This document shows, piece after piece, positions 17,103 through 26,418 of a stretch of DNA of 64,000 nt (positions within the stretch are counted from its first letter, which is position 1; each line of letters begins with the position of its first letter). The notes under the pieces are model-generated. The model saw only the letters and a program-made list of their open reading frames with translations, made no database searches and had not been told where the DNA came from. Origin of the DNA: Verrucomicrobiota bacterium (GTDB taxonomy: Bacteria; Verrucomicrobiota; Verrucomicrobiia; Opitutales; Opitutaceae); contig JACRQG010000005.1 of assembly GCA_016222805.1 (NCBI GenBank), forward strand, positions 203,621 through 267,620. Reading direction: 5' to 3'. A program made the position numbers and the translations under genes.

Positions 17103-18963
17103 GCTTCGCGCCGCCTGGCTCGTGCTGCTGCTGCCGATGCTGCCGGCGGCCGAGGTGTCGCTTCCCGACGAATACGGGCGCACCCTGGCCGTGCTGACGG
17201 AGTCGCTGGAGCGGCGGCAACTCGGCCCGGAGGCCGGCCCCGACGCCGGCGCCCTGTCGTGCCCGCACTGCCGTGTGCTGCACACGCGGGCGGCCGAGGC
17301 GGTCTGGCCCATGGCCATGCATTTCTCGCGAACCGGCGAAGCCCGCCACCTCCAGGCACTGCGAGCGCTCGCGACCTGGCTCTTCCAGCAGCAACAACCG
17401 GACGGCAGCTGGAAGGAGACGCCCGAGGAGTGGACCGGAACAACGACCGACCAGCTGCTGATGCTGGTCCTGGCCTTCCAACAGGTGGGCTCCAGATTCG
17501 ATCCCGGGGAACAGAAGAACTGGCGGCAGGCCATCGAGCGGGCCGCGGACTATCTAACCCGAGTGATGAGCCCCGAGTTCGCCAGCATCAACTACTGCGC
17601 CACGACGACCGCGTCGCTCGCGGCCGCGCACCGTCTGGTCCCCAAACCCGCCTACCTGGCCAAGGCGCGTGAGCTCGCGCGTCAGACGGTTGCGCTGATG
17701 GACGAGGAGGGGTTTCTCAACGGCGAGGGCGGCAAGTGTTTCGACCGCAAGATGGGCGTCGACCTCGGCTACACCCTGGAGATGTCGTTCTGGGGCCTGG
17801 GTTACTATGCGCGGCTGACCGGCGACCGGCGGGTGGATGAACTCGTCCGCGCCGCCCTGCGCCGGCACCTCGCGTTCATCTATCCGGACGGGATGATGGA
17901 CGGCTCGTGGGGCATCCGCTCCAACAAGTGGACCACCTACGGCAGCGCCACCTCCGACGGCTGCCAGGTGCTGTTTGCCCTCTACGCCGATGACGATCCG
18001 GCCTACCCGACCGCGGCGTGGCGCAACCTCCAGTACCTGCGCACGTGCCTGCACGACGGCCTGATCACCTACGGTCCGCACCATGCGCTCGTGCTCGGGC
18101 AGCCCCCATGCCTGTATCCAACGTTTGCCAAGGCCAAGAACCTCGCGCTGGCGCTGCATCTCGATTCGCGGCCGACGCGCACGCTGGCGCCGCTGCCGGC
18201 GGATCGTCCCGGCTGGAGGGAGCACTTTCCCACGATCGACGTGGTGACCGCCCGCACCCGTTTGTTCATGGCCACCCTCACGGCGTATGGCTACAAGGAC
18301 ATCGCGAAAGGCGCGGACTCCAAGTACATGTTCCGTCCGACCGGTGGCGCGATCTCCTGTCTCTGGGTCGAGGGTCTGGGCCTGGTGCAGGCCTCCAGCC
18401 AGACCGAGTATCACCGCTGGGAGCCGATGCATTTTCCCGCGGCCGAGGGCGTGCGCCCCCTGACCCCGCGCATCGAGTTCACCCGTGGCCCGCACTACTT
18501 CACCAACCTCTTCGAGTTCGACGGCCGCCTGCGCACGGAGACCGGCCCGGGCGGAGGGTTCGTGGTGTCGACCTACGGCGAATTGAAGGATCGCCGCTGG
18601 CACTACGGCGGCGTGAGCTACCGCCTCACGCACACGTTCCGAGACACCTCGCTCACGAAGGAAGTGACGCTGTTCTACCGTGGCGCCGAGCCGGAGGTGC
18701 GGATCGTCGAGCCAATCGTGCACCACGACGGCATGACCTTCCGCCAAATCGACGCCCGCACCATCGTCGTCCGCCGCGGGGCCCGCGGCCTCCGCCTGCA
18801 CCTGGAATCCGGCCCCGCCACCCTCGCCTTGGGCCCGGACGCCGACAAGCACTGGTCGCCCTACCCCGCGCTGCGCGCCATGCCGGTGGTCATCACGGTC
18901 CCCTCCCCGGCGGCCGAGCAGCGGCAGCAGAAGGTCGTGTTCACGCTTGCACCCATGGAGTGA
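17077..18963 (+). CDS. Secreted protein of alpha/alpha-toroid plus beta-sandwich type, hypothetical
   Basis: The signal peptide is at residues 1-25 (LRAAWLVLLLPMLPAAEV). Residues about 40-330 are helical, with the repeated tryptophan/aromatic helices of an (alpha/alpha) barrel, as in terpenoid-cyclase-like and polysaccharide-lyase toroids. The last 230 residues are beta-rich (LTPRIEFTRGPHYFTN, VVSTYGELKDRRWHYGG). Heparinase II/III-type lyases have this order, but the specific catalytic His/Tyr set could not be confirmed. A role in glycan degradation is inferred from context only. It is probably co-translated with the phosphoesterase upstream. Confidence 0.72.
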   Translation: MMPSRSPSRLRAAWLVLLLPMLPAAEVSLPDEYGRTLAVLTESLERRQLGPEAGPDAGALSCPHCRVLHTRAAEAVWPMAMHFSRTGEARHLQALRALATWLFQQQQPDGSWKETPEEWTGTTTDQLLMLVLAFQQVGSRFDPGEQKNWRQAIERAADYLTRVMSPEFASINYCATTTASLAAAHRLVPKPAYLAKARELARQTVALMDEEGFLNGEGGKCFDRKMGVDLGYTLEMSFWGLGYYARLTGDRRVDELVRAALRRHLAFIYPDGMMDGSWGIRSNKWTTYGSATSDGCQVLFALYADDDPAYPTAAWRNLQYLRTCLHDGLITYGPHHALVLGQPPCLYPTFAKAKNLALALHLDSRPTRTLAPLPADRPGWREHFPTIDVVTARTRLFMATLTAYGYKDIAKGADSKYMFRPTGGAISCLWVEGLGLVQASSQTEYHRWEPMHFPAAEGVRPLTPRIEFTRGPHYFTNLFEFDGRLRTETGPGGGFVVSTYGELKDRRWHYGGVSYRLTHTFRDTSLTKEVTLFYRGAEPEVRIVEPIVHHDGMTFRQIDARTIVVRRGARGLRLHLESGPATLALGPDADKHWSPYPALRAMPVVITVPSPAAEQRQQKVVFTLAPME

Positions 18964-19118
18964 GTCAGCGCGTCGAGTTTCGTCGCGCGGACTCGCGCGG
19001 GCTGCGGGTCAAAACTGCCGTCGCGCCAACGGCAACGCGGATCCAGGTCGAAGCCGGAGGCGCGCTCAGCTCGCGTCCGGTCCCTGGACACGACCTTACA
19101 ACCTAGCGCCACTACCCG

Positions 19119-19158
19119 AGAAAACAAAGCACCCCTCCCGGCCGGAAGCCGGGAGGGG
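19119..19158 (-). terminator. Rho-independent terminator after the VPDxG-CTERM gene
   Basis: Perfect 11-base arms CCCCTCCCGGC (19132-19142) and GCCGGGAGGGG (19148-19158) enclose a 5-base loop. Read on the minus strand, the hairpin is followed by TGCTTTGTTTTC, so it ends transcription of the gene stopping at 19228. It may also limit readthrough from 18963 on the plus strand. Confidence 0.8.
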
Positions 19159-19227
19159 CGGAAGATCCTGGATTGATGCGGGGCGGCGCAGGTCGGAACC
19201 GCCGCACCCCGGCGATACGGCCGCCGC

Positions 19228-19791
19228 TTAGTTGCGCGCGAAGACCGTCCTGCGCGCGGCCAGCAGGCCGATCAAGCCCAGGCCCGTCAGCATCAGCGAC
19301 CACCCGCCGTCCGGTACTAAGGAAGTCGTCCCCACCACCGTGCCGCCGGTGAGGCCGCCGTAGTAGTCCGGGTTCGGCTGATAGATGTAGGAGATCAACG
19401 GCCCGGCCGTCTGAATCGCAAACGAGCCGGTCGATCCCAGCAGTCCAAGCCCGATCGGCGCGCAGACGATGTGCTGCGAGAACGTATTGTCCGTCGCGAT
19501 GATGATCTGCAATTGGCCGCCCCAGTTGACCACGGCTTCCGGAGTATCGAAGACGTTGGCATTCAGGCCCGCGAGGTTTCCGTTGGTGACGAGGTTGGCC
19601 GACGAGATGGCCCCCAACGTGTGATCAAACACAAAGGAGCCGGTAACCGTTCCGCCGCCGGACACGGTGACTCCATTGAATTGATACGTCGTGATGAGCC
19701 CGGCCTGGGCAGACGGCGAGGCCAGGCCGAGGACGGTGGCCGCCAGGAGGAGGGCGGCCATCCCGCGGGAGGAAGTGATTCGGGCGAACAT
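19228..19791 (-). CDS. VPDxG/PEP-CTERM sorted exported protein, hypothetical
   Basis: The start at 19791 gives a signal peptide (MAALLLAATVLGLASPSAQA within residues 10-30). The body of about 130 residues is beta-rich and low in charge. The C-terminus is a sorting tag: VPDGG, then a hydrophobic helix (WSLMLTGLGLIGLLA) and a basic end ARRTVFARN. This is the verrucomicrobial VPDSG-CTERM pattern, processed by an exosortase system and sorted to the outer surface or exopolysaccharide. No exosortase is in the window. Function is unknown. Confidence 0.85.
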   Translation of the reverse strand: MFARITSSRGMAALLLAATVLGLASPSAQAGLITTYQFNGVTVSGGGTVTGSFVFDHTLGAISSANLVTNGNLAGLNANVFDTPEAVVNWGGQLQIIIATDNTFSQHIVCAPIGLGLLGSTGSFAIQTAGPLISYIYQPNPDYYGGLTGGTVVGTTSLVPDGGWSLMLTGLGLIGLLAARRTVFARN

Positions 19792-20263
19792 AGGTTCGAG
19801 ACAGTTAACGCGATGTGGGTGGTTGTGGGTTAATGCCCGGGGCAGCGCCAACCTCCCCGGCCGGGAAGCAGCCGCGCAGGATGCTCGCACCTCGCCAGCC
19901 TGACCGAACTCCAACGCCGGCTCGATGCTCGCACGCAGGCTGCTGCCGCTCGGACGCAGAAGCGAAACTGGGTGTGGGCGCCGGCTCCACGCAACCTACG
20001 TGCCAATACTTATGCACCCGATGAGACAATACATATCTCGCTAACTATAAGCCTTATCCAACACCCCCACTTTTCTCGAGATAGCAAGCGCTCTTCGTAC
20101 CACTACGTAGACTGTAAGCTCCTCCGACGTTCGACCCGACGGACGACTTCCTCCCGACGTTCCCCGGCGACACGGTGGCAGCGCGTGGTTTCAACATGCC
20201 TTCCCGGTGAAGCGGGGCTTTCTCGTTGTCGTTCTCTGCCCGGAGGCGCGAAATCCTGTCCAC
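19792..20263. other. Gene-free divergent promoter region with a low-GC stretch
   Basis: This gap of 472 bases separates the divergent VPDxG and acylase genes. Bases 20000-20130 are clearly lower in GC than the surroundings (for example CAATACATATCTCGCTAACT), as expected for promoters. No open frame with family features is seen. No convincing paired -35/-10 boxes could be assigned by eye. Confidence 0.5.
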
Positions 20264-22501
20264 ATGGCCCGCCCCAAAACCTCTACCGCGCTTCCGTCCC
20301 CGGTCGGCGCACTCGCGTCGCTGCTGCTCGCCACGCTGCCCCTCCCGCTCGCGGCCGCGCCAGCACCGGTGGAACTCGCCCGCTGGGAGCAACACGCCCG
20401 CCAAGTCACCGTCCGGCGCGACTCCTGGGGGATCGCCCATGTCGAGGGGCGTACCGACGCCGATGCCGTCTTTGGCCTGATCTACGCGCAGGCGGAGGAC
20501 GACTTCAACCGCGTCGAACTCAACTACGTCGACGCCCTCGGCCGCGCCGCCGAGGTCGAAGGTGAAGCCGCCGTCTGGCGCGACCTCCGACAGCGGCTGT
20601 TTGTCGATCCCGTCGACCTGCAGAACAAGTTCACCGCCAGCCCGCCTTGGCTCCAGGATCTGATGCGCGCCTGGGCCGACGGCCTGAACTGCTTCCTGCA
20701 TTCGCATCCGGCAGTGCGCCCCAAGGTCCTGACGCGTTTCGAGCCCTGGATGGCCCTGTCGTTCACCGAGGGCAGCATCGGCGGGGACATCGAGTCGATT
20801 GCCACCGAACCGCTGGCGGAGTTTTACGGCCGACCAGCCGCCGCGCCCGCCCGCCCCGCCGGCCTTCCCGAGCCGCGCGGATCCAACGGTTTCGCCATCG
20901 CCCCGGCCCGCAGTGCCACCGGCCATGCCCTGCTGATGATCAATCCGCACACGTCCTTCTATTTCCGTCCGGAAATCCACGTCGCGAGCGAGGCCGGCCT
21001 CAACGCCTACGGCGCGGTGACCTGGGGACAGTTCTTCGTCTACCAGGGCTTCAACGACCGGGCCGGCTGGATGCACACTTCCGGGGGTGCCGACGTGATC
21101 GACGAGTACGCTCTCACCGTGGTCGAGCGCGAGGGCCGCCCGCACTACCGTTACGGCAACGCCGAGCGGCCGTTCACGGCCCGCCCGATCACGCTGGCCG
21201 TCCGCCGTGGCGCCACCACCGAGTCGCGCACCTTCACGGCCTGGTACAGCCACCAGGGGCCGATCATCCGCCGCGAGCAGGGCCGCTGGATCGCGGTCCG
21301 GCTGATGCAGGAACCCATCCAGTCGCTGATGCAATCGTACCTGCGGACCAAGGCGCGAACCTACGCCGACTTCGTGCGCACTCTGGAACTGCGCACCAAT
21401 TCCTCGAACAACACCGTCTACGCCGATGCCGACGGCAACATCGCGTACTTTCACGGCAATTTCGTCCCCGTGCGCGACCCACGCTTCGACTGGACCCGGC
21501 CGGTCGACGGCGGCGATCCCGCCACCGAGTGGCAGGGACTGCACCCGATCGACCAACTCATCCGCCTGCACAATCCGGACAGCGGCTGGATCCAAAACAC
21601 CAACAACTGGCCCTTCAACGCCGCCGGCCCCTCCTCGCCGCGCCGCGAGGACTACCGCGCCTACCAGTGGACCACCTTCAATCCCGCCTACGCCGCCGAG
21701 AATCCCCGCGGCCTCCACGCCGCGCGCCTCCTGGCCCGCGAGGAGCGCCTCACCCTGGAGAGCCTGATTGCCCTGGCTTACGATCCTTACCTGATCGCCT
21801 TCGAGACGCTTTTGCCGCCGCTCTTCGCCGCCTTCGACGCGCTTCCGGCCGGGGATCCCCTGCGCGCGACCTGCGCCGATCCGGTGGCGGAGCTCCGCGG
21901 GTGGGATCGCCGCACCGGCGTCGCCTCCGTGCCGGCGGCCGTCGCCCTCCTCTGGGCCCAGGACCTGGCCGATCACTTTTCCGGGGCGATCCGGAGCCAG
22001 CGGGCACTCGTGCACGAGTTCCTCGCCACGCGGATCACGCCCCGTGAGCGCCTCGACGCCCTCGTCCGCACGCGCACCCGCCTCGAACGGGACTTCGGTT
22101 CCTGGCGCACGCCGTGGGGTGAGATCAACCGCTTCCAGCGGCTCACCGGCGAGGTCCGGCCGGCGTTCGACGATGCGCGGCCCAGCCTGCCGGTCGGCTT
22201 CGCCCCGTCGAACTGGGGCTCCCTCGCCGCCTTTGGCACCGGTTCCGCGGCCTCGACGAAGACCAAGCGCCTCTACGGCACGCGCGGCAACAGCTTCGTC
22301 GCCGCCGTCGAGTTCGGCCCGCAGGTGCGCGCCAAGAGCGTGCTCGCCGGCGGCGTCAGCGGCGACCCGTCATCTCCGCACTTCAGCGACCAGGCCGAGC
22401 TCTACGCCCAGGGACGATTCAAGGACGTCCTCTTTCACCGCGAGGAGGTGATGCGCGGCGCGCGGCGCACCTACCACCCGCGGACGACACCGGCCCCGTA
22501 G
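20264..22501 (+). CDS. Penicillin acylase family (Ntn-hydrolase) protein
   Basis: The start at 20264 is chosen because a signal peptide follows (LLLATLPLPLAAAP). The alpha subunit is followed by a spacer and the self-cleavage site EPRG-S207-N-G-F, where Ser207 would be the N-terminal nucleophile of the beta subunit. SYGTRGNS-type features are present as LYGTRGNSFVAA near the C-terminus. Length of 745 residues is normal for the family. Relatives include acyl-homoserine-lactone acylases and cephalosporin acylases, so it hydrolyses an amide, but the substrate is unknown. It converges with the small membrane-protein gene at 22516. Confidence 0.88.
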   Translation: MARPKTSTALPSPVGALASLLLATLPLPLAAAPAPVELARWEQHARQVTVRRDSWGIAHVEGRTDADAVFGLIYAQAEDDFNRVELNYVDALGRAAEVEGEAAVWRDLRQRLFVDPVDLQNKFTASPPWLQDLMRAWADGLNCFLHSHPAVRPKVLTRFEPWMALSFTEGSIGGDIESIATEPLAEFYGRPAAAPARPAGLPEPRGSNGFAIAPARSATGHALLMINPHTSFYFRPEIHVASEAGLNAYGAVTWGQFFVYQGFNDRAGWMHTSGGADVIDEYALTVVEREGRPHYRYGNAERPFTARPITLAVRRGATTESRTFTAWYSHQGPIIRREQGRWIAVRLMQEPIQSLMQSYLRTKARTYADFVRTLELRTNSSNNTVYADADGNIAYFHGNFVPVRDPRFDWTRPVDGGDPATEWQGLHPIDQLIRLHNPDSGWIQNTNNWPFNAAGPSSPRREDYRAYQWTTFNPAYAAENPRGLHAARLLAREERLTLESLIALAYDPYLIAFETLLPPLFAAFDALPAGDPLRATCADPVAELRGWDRRTGVASVPAAVALLWAQDLADHFSGAIRSQRALVHEFLATRITPRERLDALVRTRTRLERDFGSWRTPWGEINRFQRLTGEVRPAFDDARPSLPVGFAPSNWGSLAAFGTGSAASTKTKRLYGTRGNSFVAAVEFGPQVRAKSVLAGGVSGDPSSPHFSDQAELYAQGRFKDVLFHREEVMRGARRTYHPRTTPAP

Positions 22502-22515
22502 GCGCGGCGCCGCGC

Positions 22516-22719
22516 TCAGCGCTTCCGGGCGCGACGCACCAGCCAGAGCATTACGGCGCCAAAGAGGGCGAAGATGACACCCCAGAGCAGGTTTACGTTC
22601 TGGCCGAGCGAATGGCGGACATAGATGGCGGGATCGGCCTGCAGCCCAAAGACGATCAGGATCACGCCGAGGACGAGGAACAGCAGACCCATGGGCAGGC
22701 GGATATCGAGTGATTGCAT
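22516..22719 (-). CDS. Small two-helix membrane protein (DUF3185-like), hypothetical
   Basis: The 67-residue protein has two hydrophobic helices (about 10-26 and 44-61) joined by a short loop and ends in a basic tail RRARKR. Its start is 11 bases after the stop of the sodium/solute symporter gene, so it is the last gene of that transcript. Small proteins of this kind recur beside symporters in Verrucomicrobia; a helper function is only a guess. Confidence 0.72.
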   Translation of the reverse strand: MQSLDIRLPMGLLFLVLGVILIVFGLQADPAIYVRHSLGQNVNLLWGVIFALFGAVMLWLVRRARKR

Positions 22720-22730
22720 GGCGGGAAGGG

Positions 22731-24494
22731 TTACCAGAAGAGAACGTTCAAGCCGGCCGTGAGGATCAGAACCACCCCGCCCAGCATCGCCGGCCGCGCG
22801 TACCAGGGCACGGAGTCGTCATCGCGGATTCGCTCGGTCAGCGAATAGACGAGCCCCCGCAGTTCCTCGTCGGAACGGGTCGGGGCGGTCGCCAGCGAGA
22901 TCACGATCGTGCTCACGAAGCAGCCCGTGAACGCGAAGATCGCCATCCAGAAATTCTGCGCCATCGAGCTCGCGAAGGTGTGGTGGACCGTGATCCATCC
23001 TCCCTTGAGCAGCCCGGCCGTCTCGCCAGTCGGAAGCGTGAGACCGTGCATCAAGCCGGCGGAGGCCGTGCCCGTCAGCAACCCGAAAAAGGCCCCGTGG
23101 CCGGTGGCGCGGCGCCAGAACATGCCGAGCAGGAAGATGGCGAAGAGCGGGGCGTTCACGAAACCGAACACCAGCTGGAGCATGTCCATGATGTTGTTGA
23201 ACCGCGTGGCCGCATACGCGCAGGCGGCGCTGATCAGCAAGCCGACGACCGTCGTGATCCGGCCCACGCGGATCAGGTGGGCATCGCTGGCCTCCGGCTT
23301 GAACCAGCGCTGGTAGAGATCGTAGGTCCACACCGTGTTGAACGCCGTCACGTTGCCCGCCATGCCGGACATGAACGACGCCATCAGGGCCGTGAGCCCG
23401 ACTCCCAGCAGACCGTTGGGGAAGTACTTCGCGAGCATCGCCGGGACGACCATGTTGTAGTCCGGATGGCCATCCGCGCCCATCGGCAGGGCGATGTCCT
23501 GCGGCGCGCGGTGGTAGAGGGCGATGGCGAGCATGCCGGGCAGGATGACCAGGGCGGGAAACAGCATCTTGGGCACGGCCGCAATGAGCGGGGTCCGCCG
23601 CGCGGCGTTCATGTCGCGGGCGGCCATCGCCCGCTGGATCACGAGGAAGTCGGTGCACCAGTAGCCGAACGACAGGACAAACCCGAGGCCGGCCACCAGG
23701 CCGAACCACTCGATGCCGATCGGGTTGGCCTGCGCGTCGCCGAGGTGGCGCCACGAGTGGCTCCACGCCCCGGGCATGCCTTTGGTCTCCGCATAGGCGC
23801 CAAGCTGCCGCATCAGACCCTCCCAGCCACCGATATCCTGGAGCCCCAAGATGACCAGCGGGAGGAACCCGAGCACGATGAGGAAAAACTGCAGGACTTC
23901 GTTGTAGATCGCCGAGGTGAGGCCGCCGGTGTAGATGTAGACCAGCACGATGGCGCTCGAGATGAAGATGCAGGCGTCGAAGTTCCAGCCGAGGATGGCG
24001 TTCAGGAGCTTTGCCAGCGCGAACATCGAGATGCCCGACGAAAACACCGTCATGATCGCAAACGACAGCGCGTTGAACGTGCGGGTCTTCTCGTCGAAAC
24101 GGAGCTTGAGGTACTCCGGCACGGAGCGCGCCTTCGAGCCGTAGTAGAACGGCATCATGAACACGCCGACGAATACCATCGCCGGAATGGCGCCCACCCA
24201 ATAGAAGTGGCTCGTGGCGATGCCGTACTTGGCGCCGGAAGCCGCCATGCCCATCACCTCCTGCGCCCCGAGATTGGCGCCGATGAACCCGAGCGCGCAG
24301 ATCCAGGCTGGAAGGGAGCGTCCCGACTCGAAGAAGTCGGAGCTCGTCTTGAGCTGCGTGCGCAGCACCCAGCCGATCCCGAGCACAAACGCGAAGTACG
24401 TCGCGAGGATCAGATAGTCGACCGTGGCCAGTTGCAGGGTGACGCCGCTGGCCGAGGATGCCACGGCGGTCGTGGAGGCGAGGAACGTGATCAT
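22731..24494 (-). CDS. Sodium:solute symporter (SSS/SGLT family)
   Basis: The 587 residues form about 14 hydrophobic helices with the LeuT-like SSS pattern. Helix 1 is unwound near FFESGRSLPAW and GFIGANLGAQE, and helix 8 contains LGVGLTALMASFMSGMAGNVTAFNTVW, which includes the sodium-binding Ser/Thr positions. It would import a sugar or related solute with Na+. It lies 73 bases downstream of galactokinase, so galactose or galactose-containing sugar is the most likely cargo; this is inference from context. Confidence 0.9.
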   Translation of the reverse strand: MITFLASTTAVASSASGVTLQLATVDYLILATYFAFVLGIGWVLRTQLKTSSDFFESGRSLPAWICALGFIGANLGAQEVMGMAASGAKYGIATSHFYWVGAIPAMVFVGVFMMPFYYGSKARSVPEYLKLRFDEKTRTFNALSFAIMTVFSSGISMFALAKLLNAILGWNFDACIFISSAIVLVYIYTGGLTSAIYNEVLQFFLIVLGFLPLVILGLQDIGGWEGLMRQLGAYAETKGMPGAWSHSWRHLGDAQANPIGIEWFGLVAGLGFVLSFGYWCTDFLVIQRAMAARDMNAARRTPLIAAVPKMLFPALVILPGMLAIALYHRAPQDIALPMGADGHPDYNMVVPAMLAKYFPNGLLGVGLTALMASFMSGMAGNVTAFNTVWTYDLYQRWFKPEASDAHLIRVGRITTVVGLLISAACAYAATRFNNIMDMLQLVFGFVNAPLFAIFLLGMFWRRATGHGAFFGLLTGTASAGLMHGLTLPTGETAGLLKGGWITVHHTFASSMAQNFWMAIFAFTGCFVSTIVISLATAPTRSDEELRGLVYSLTERIRDDDSVPWYARPAMLGGVVLILTAGLNVLFW

Positions 24495-24567
24495 GAAGAG
24501 AGTCGCGGGAAGCGGCCCGCCTTGTCCGGTCGCGGGCCGGCACCCGTTGGCAAGGGCGGCCGCGGTC

Positions 24568-25797
24568 TCATGCCTTTGCGCCCGGATTCACCGGGGTCGC
24601 GCCGCCGCCAGCGGCCAGGGCCATCGATTCAAGACGCCCGCCAAGACGCGCGGCGTACTCGCGCTGCAACCGTGCCGCCGCATCTGGGGAGAAGGAGGAA
24701 TCCGTCAGGGCCATCACCGCCCCGCCAAAGCCGCCGCCCGTCAGGCGCGCCCCCAGCACCCCGGGAAGCGCCGTCAGCTTCTCCACGAGGAAGTCGAGCT
24801 CGGCGGTGCTGTTCTCGAACAAATCCCGCGAACTGGCGTGCGACTGCAGCAGCAGGCGCCCCAGGCTCCGGGCATCCCCCGCCCGCATCGCCTTCGCGGC
24901 CGCCTGCACCCGGGCGATTTCGGAAACCACATGCCGCGCCCGGGCCCGCTGGACGGCGGTCAACCGGTGCTCGTGGCGATCCAGCGCGGCAGGAGTCACG
25001 TCCGCCAGCACGCGCACGCCCAGCCGCTCCGCGGCCTGCCGGCACTCCCGGTGGCGCTGGGCATAGAGACCGTCCACGAGCGCATGGCGCGTGTGGGTGT
25101 TGAAGACACGGAACTGCACGCCCGCGGGCAGCCGCAGGGGCTGGAACTTCAGGCGCGTGCAGTCGATCCACACGGCGTGTCCCGCCCGCCCGAACACCGA
25201 TACCCCCTGATCGAGGATCCCGCAGGGCACGCCGACGAAGTGGTTCTCCGCCCGCTGTCCGAGCTGGGCCAGACGCACGCGCGAACAACGCTGCCGGGTG
25301 AGCTGCAGGAAGCAGAGGGCCGACGCCACTTCGATCGCCGCGCTGCTGCTCAGGCCGGAGCCGAGCGGGAGGTCGCCGGTCACGAGGTAGTCAAAACCCG
25401 GAGGCCCGCGCAGGTCGAAAGCCTCCAGGGCATCAACCACTCCCAGGGGATAATTGGCCCACGCGCGCCCGCCGGTCTGTCGCCGGAGTTTCGCCCCGAT
25501 GGCCGGCACTTCGACGGCCACGGCGCCCGTCTGCGTGCTGGAAAGACAGGCCCGGCCGTCCTCCCGGGCGGCAACCGCCACCCACGTGCCGCGATCGATC
25601 GCGACCCCAATCACGGGGCCTCCGTTGTAGTCGGTGTGGTTGCCGATGAGTTCGATTCTTCCGGGCGCGTAGGCCAGGGCGTCCGGCTCCCGTCGGAAAG
25701 CCACGCGGAAGCGCGCCACCACCGCGACGGCCTCCGCCGGCCAGCCCCGGCTGGCCGGGAGCGAGGGGACGGATTTTCCTCTGCTTTGAATCTGCAT
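24568..25797 (-). CDS. galK: Galactokinase
   Basis: This is a GHMP-family kinase. The galactokinase signature is GRIELIGNHTDYNGG near residue 45, the ATP-binding loop LPLGSGLSSSAA is near residue 140, and the C-terminal GGGFGGAVMAL motif is present. It phosphorylates galactose at C1, the first Leloir step. The ATG at 25797 is preferred; an in-frame ATG at 25821 would add eight residues, and neither has a clear ribosome-binding site. With the symporter, aldose 1-epimerase and GH2 beta-galactosidase-type enzyme nearby, it completes a galactose-use module. No galT or galE is in the window. Confidence 0.93.
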   Translation of the reverse strand: MQIQSRGKSVPSLPASRGWPAEAVAVVARFRVAFRREPDALAYAPGRIELIGNHTDYNGGPVIGVAIDRGTWVAVAAREDGRACLSSTQTGAVAVEVPAIGAKLRRQTGGRAWANYPLGVVDALEAFDLRGPPGFDYLVTGDLPLGSGLSSSAAIEVASALCFLQLTRQRCSRVRLAQLGQRAENHFVGVPCGILDQGVSVFGRAGHAVWIDCTRLKFQPLRLPAGVQFRVFNTHTRHALVDGLYAQRHRECRQAAERLGVRVLADVTPAALDRHEHRLTAVQRARARHVVSEIARVQAAAKAMRAGDARSLGRLLLQSHASSRDLFENSTAELDFLVEKLTALPGVLGARLTGGGFGGAVMALTDSSFSPDAAARLQREYAARLGGRLESMALAAGGGATPVNPGAKA

Positions 25798-25894
25798 CAG
25801 TGTGTGAGTGCCGATCCCCATGGTACCGTTACGCGTCGGTTCGGTTGAATCCGGGGGCGCCGACCCCAGCCGAAGAGCTCCATCTCACCGTCCT

Positions 25895-25920
25895 GGCCGG
25901 CCTCAGCGAGGCCGGCTACA
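25895..25920. repeat. Short hairpin repeat of the GGCTACA family
   Basis: Perfect 9-base arms GCCGGCCTC (25896-25904) and GAGGCCGGC (25908-25916) enclose three bases and are followed by TACA. It is the same family as the hairpin at about 1477-1502, in opposite orientation. It is one of three repeats crowding the 621-base gap upstream of galK, where no gene is seen. Confidence 0.65.
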
Positions 25921-25997
25921 TCGGGCAAGGTCGTGTCGATCGTTGGCAGCCACACCCGCGCTGCGGACACCCCTGTGGAGCCGTATCCCTGCAAGCG

Positions 25998-26124
25998 AAC
26001 CACAAAGAGACACGAACCAACCCGAAGGGGCATACTCTGCGACGGCGGAGGCCTTACCGCCCACCGAACGGTCAACGCGGCGCGCCGGGCGATCCTTCGT
26101 GGCGATTCGTGTCTCTTCGTGGTT
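25998..26124. repeat. 127-base MITE-like repeat, copy 2, with 19-base terminal inverted repeats
   Basis: The left end is AACCACAAAGAGACACGAA (25998-26016). The right end is TTCGTGTCTCTTCGTGGTT (26106-26124). Their arms match at 18 of 19 positions. The element encodes nothing and has the same length as the copy at 7900-8026, which lies in the reverse orientation. This copy is better preserved. The layout is that of a miniature inverted-repeat element mobilised by a transposase elsewhere; no target-site duplication could be fixed by eye. Confidence 0.8.
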
Positions 26125-26182
26125 TTCCGCTGAATGGCCCCGACTGGAGCGGGGACCTCCCGGAGTTCCCTTTTGCCTAGGT

Positions 26183-26198
26183 CCCCTCTCGAGAGGGG
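26183..26198. repeat. Perfect 16-base palindrome CCCCTCTC/GAGAGGGG, start of an interspersed repeat
   Basis: The palindrome is followed by GTGTCGCGCCAGCGACGGGG, which contains a second small dyad (TCGC...GCGA). This layout, a CCCCTCTCGAGAGGGG head with a GTGTC-type tail, looks like a dispersed intergenic repeat. Only one copy is in this window. Confidence 0.5.
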
Positions 26199-26418
26199 TG
26201 TCGCGCCAGCGACGGGGTGTGCCTGCCGGGCTGCGCCGGAACCTCGCGGCGCGGAAACTGGCCGCATCCGCTCGTCGCTGGGTGTTGGATCTCCGCAAGG
26301 CATCAGGAGTGGCCGCGATTCTGATGTTCAGGAATTCCGCCCGTTCACCGGGGATTTCGGGTTTTCGATCTTTCCGTGCTTCGCGAATTGGGTTTCGGAG
26401 GGGCGCAACCCCCGGCGT

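Noticed and set aside
22710..25103. Plus-strand open frame of 797 codons
   Set aside because: It is antisense to the sodium symporter and galactokinase, both with unmistakable motifs.
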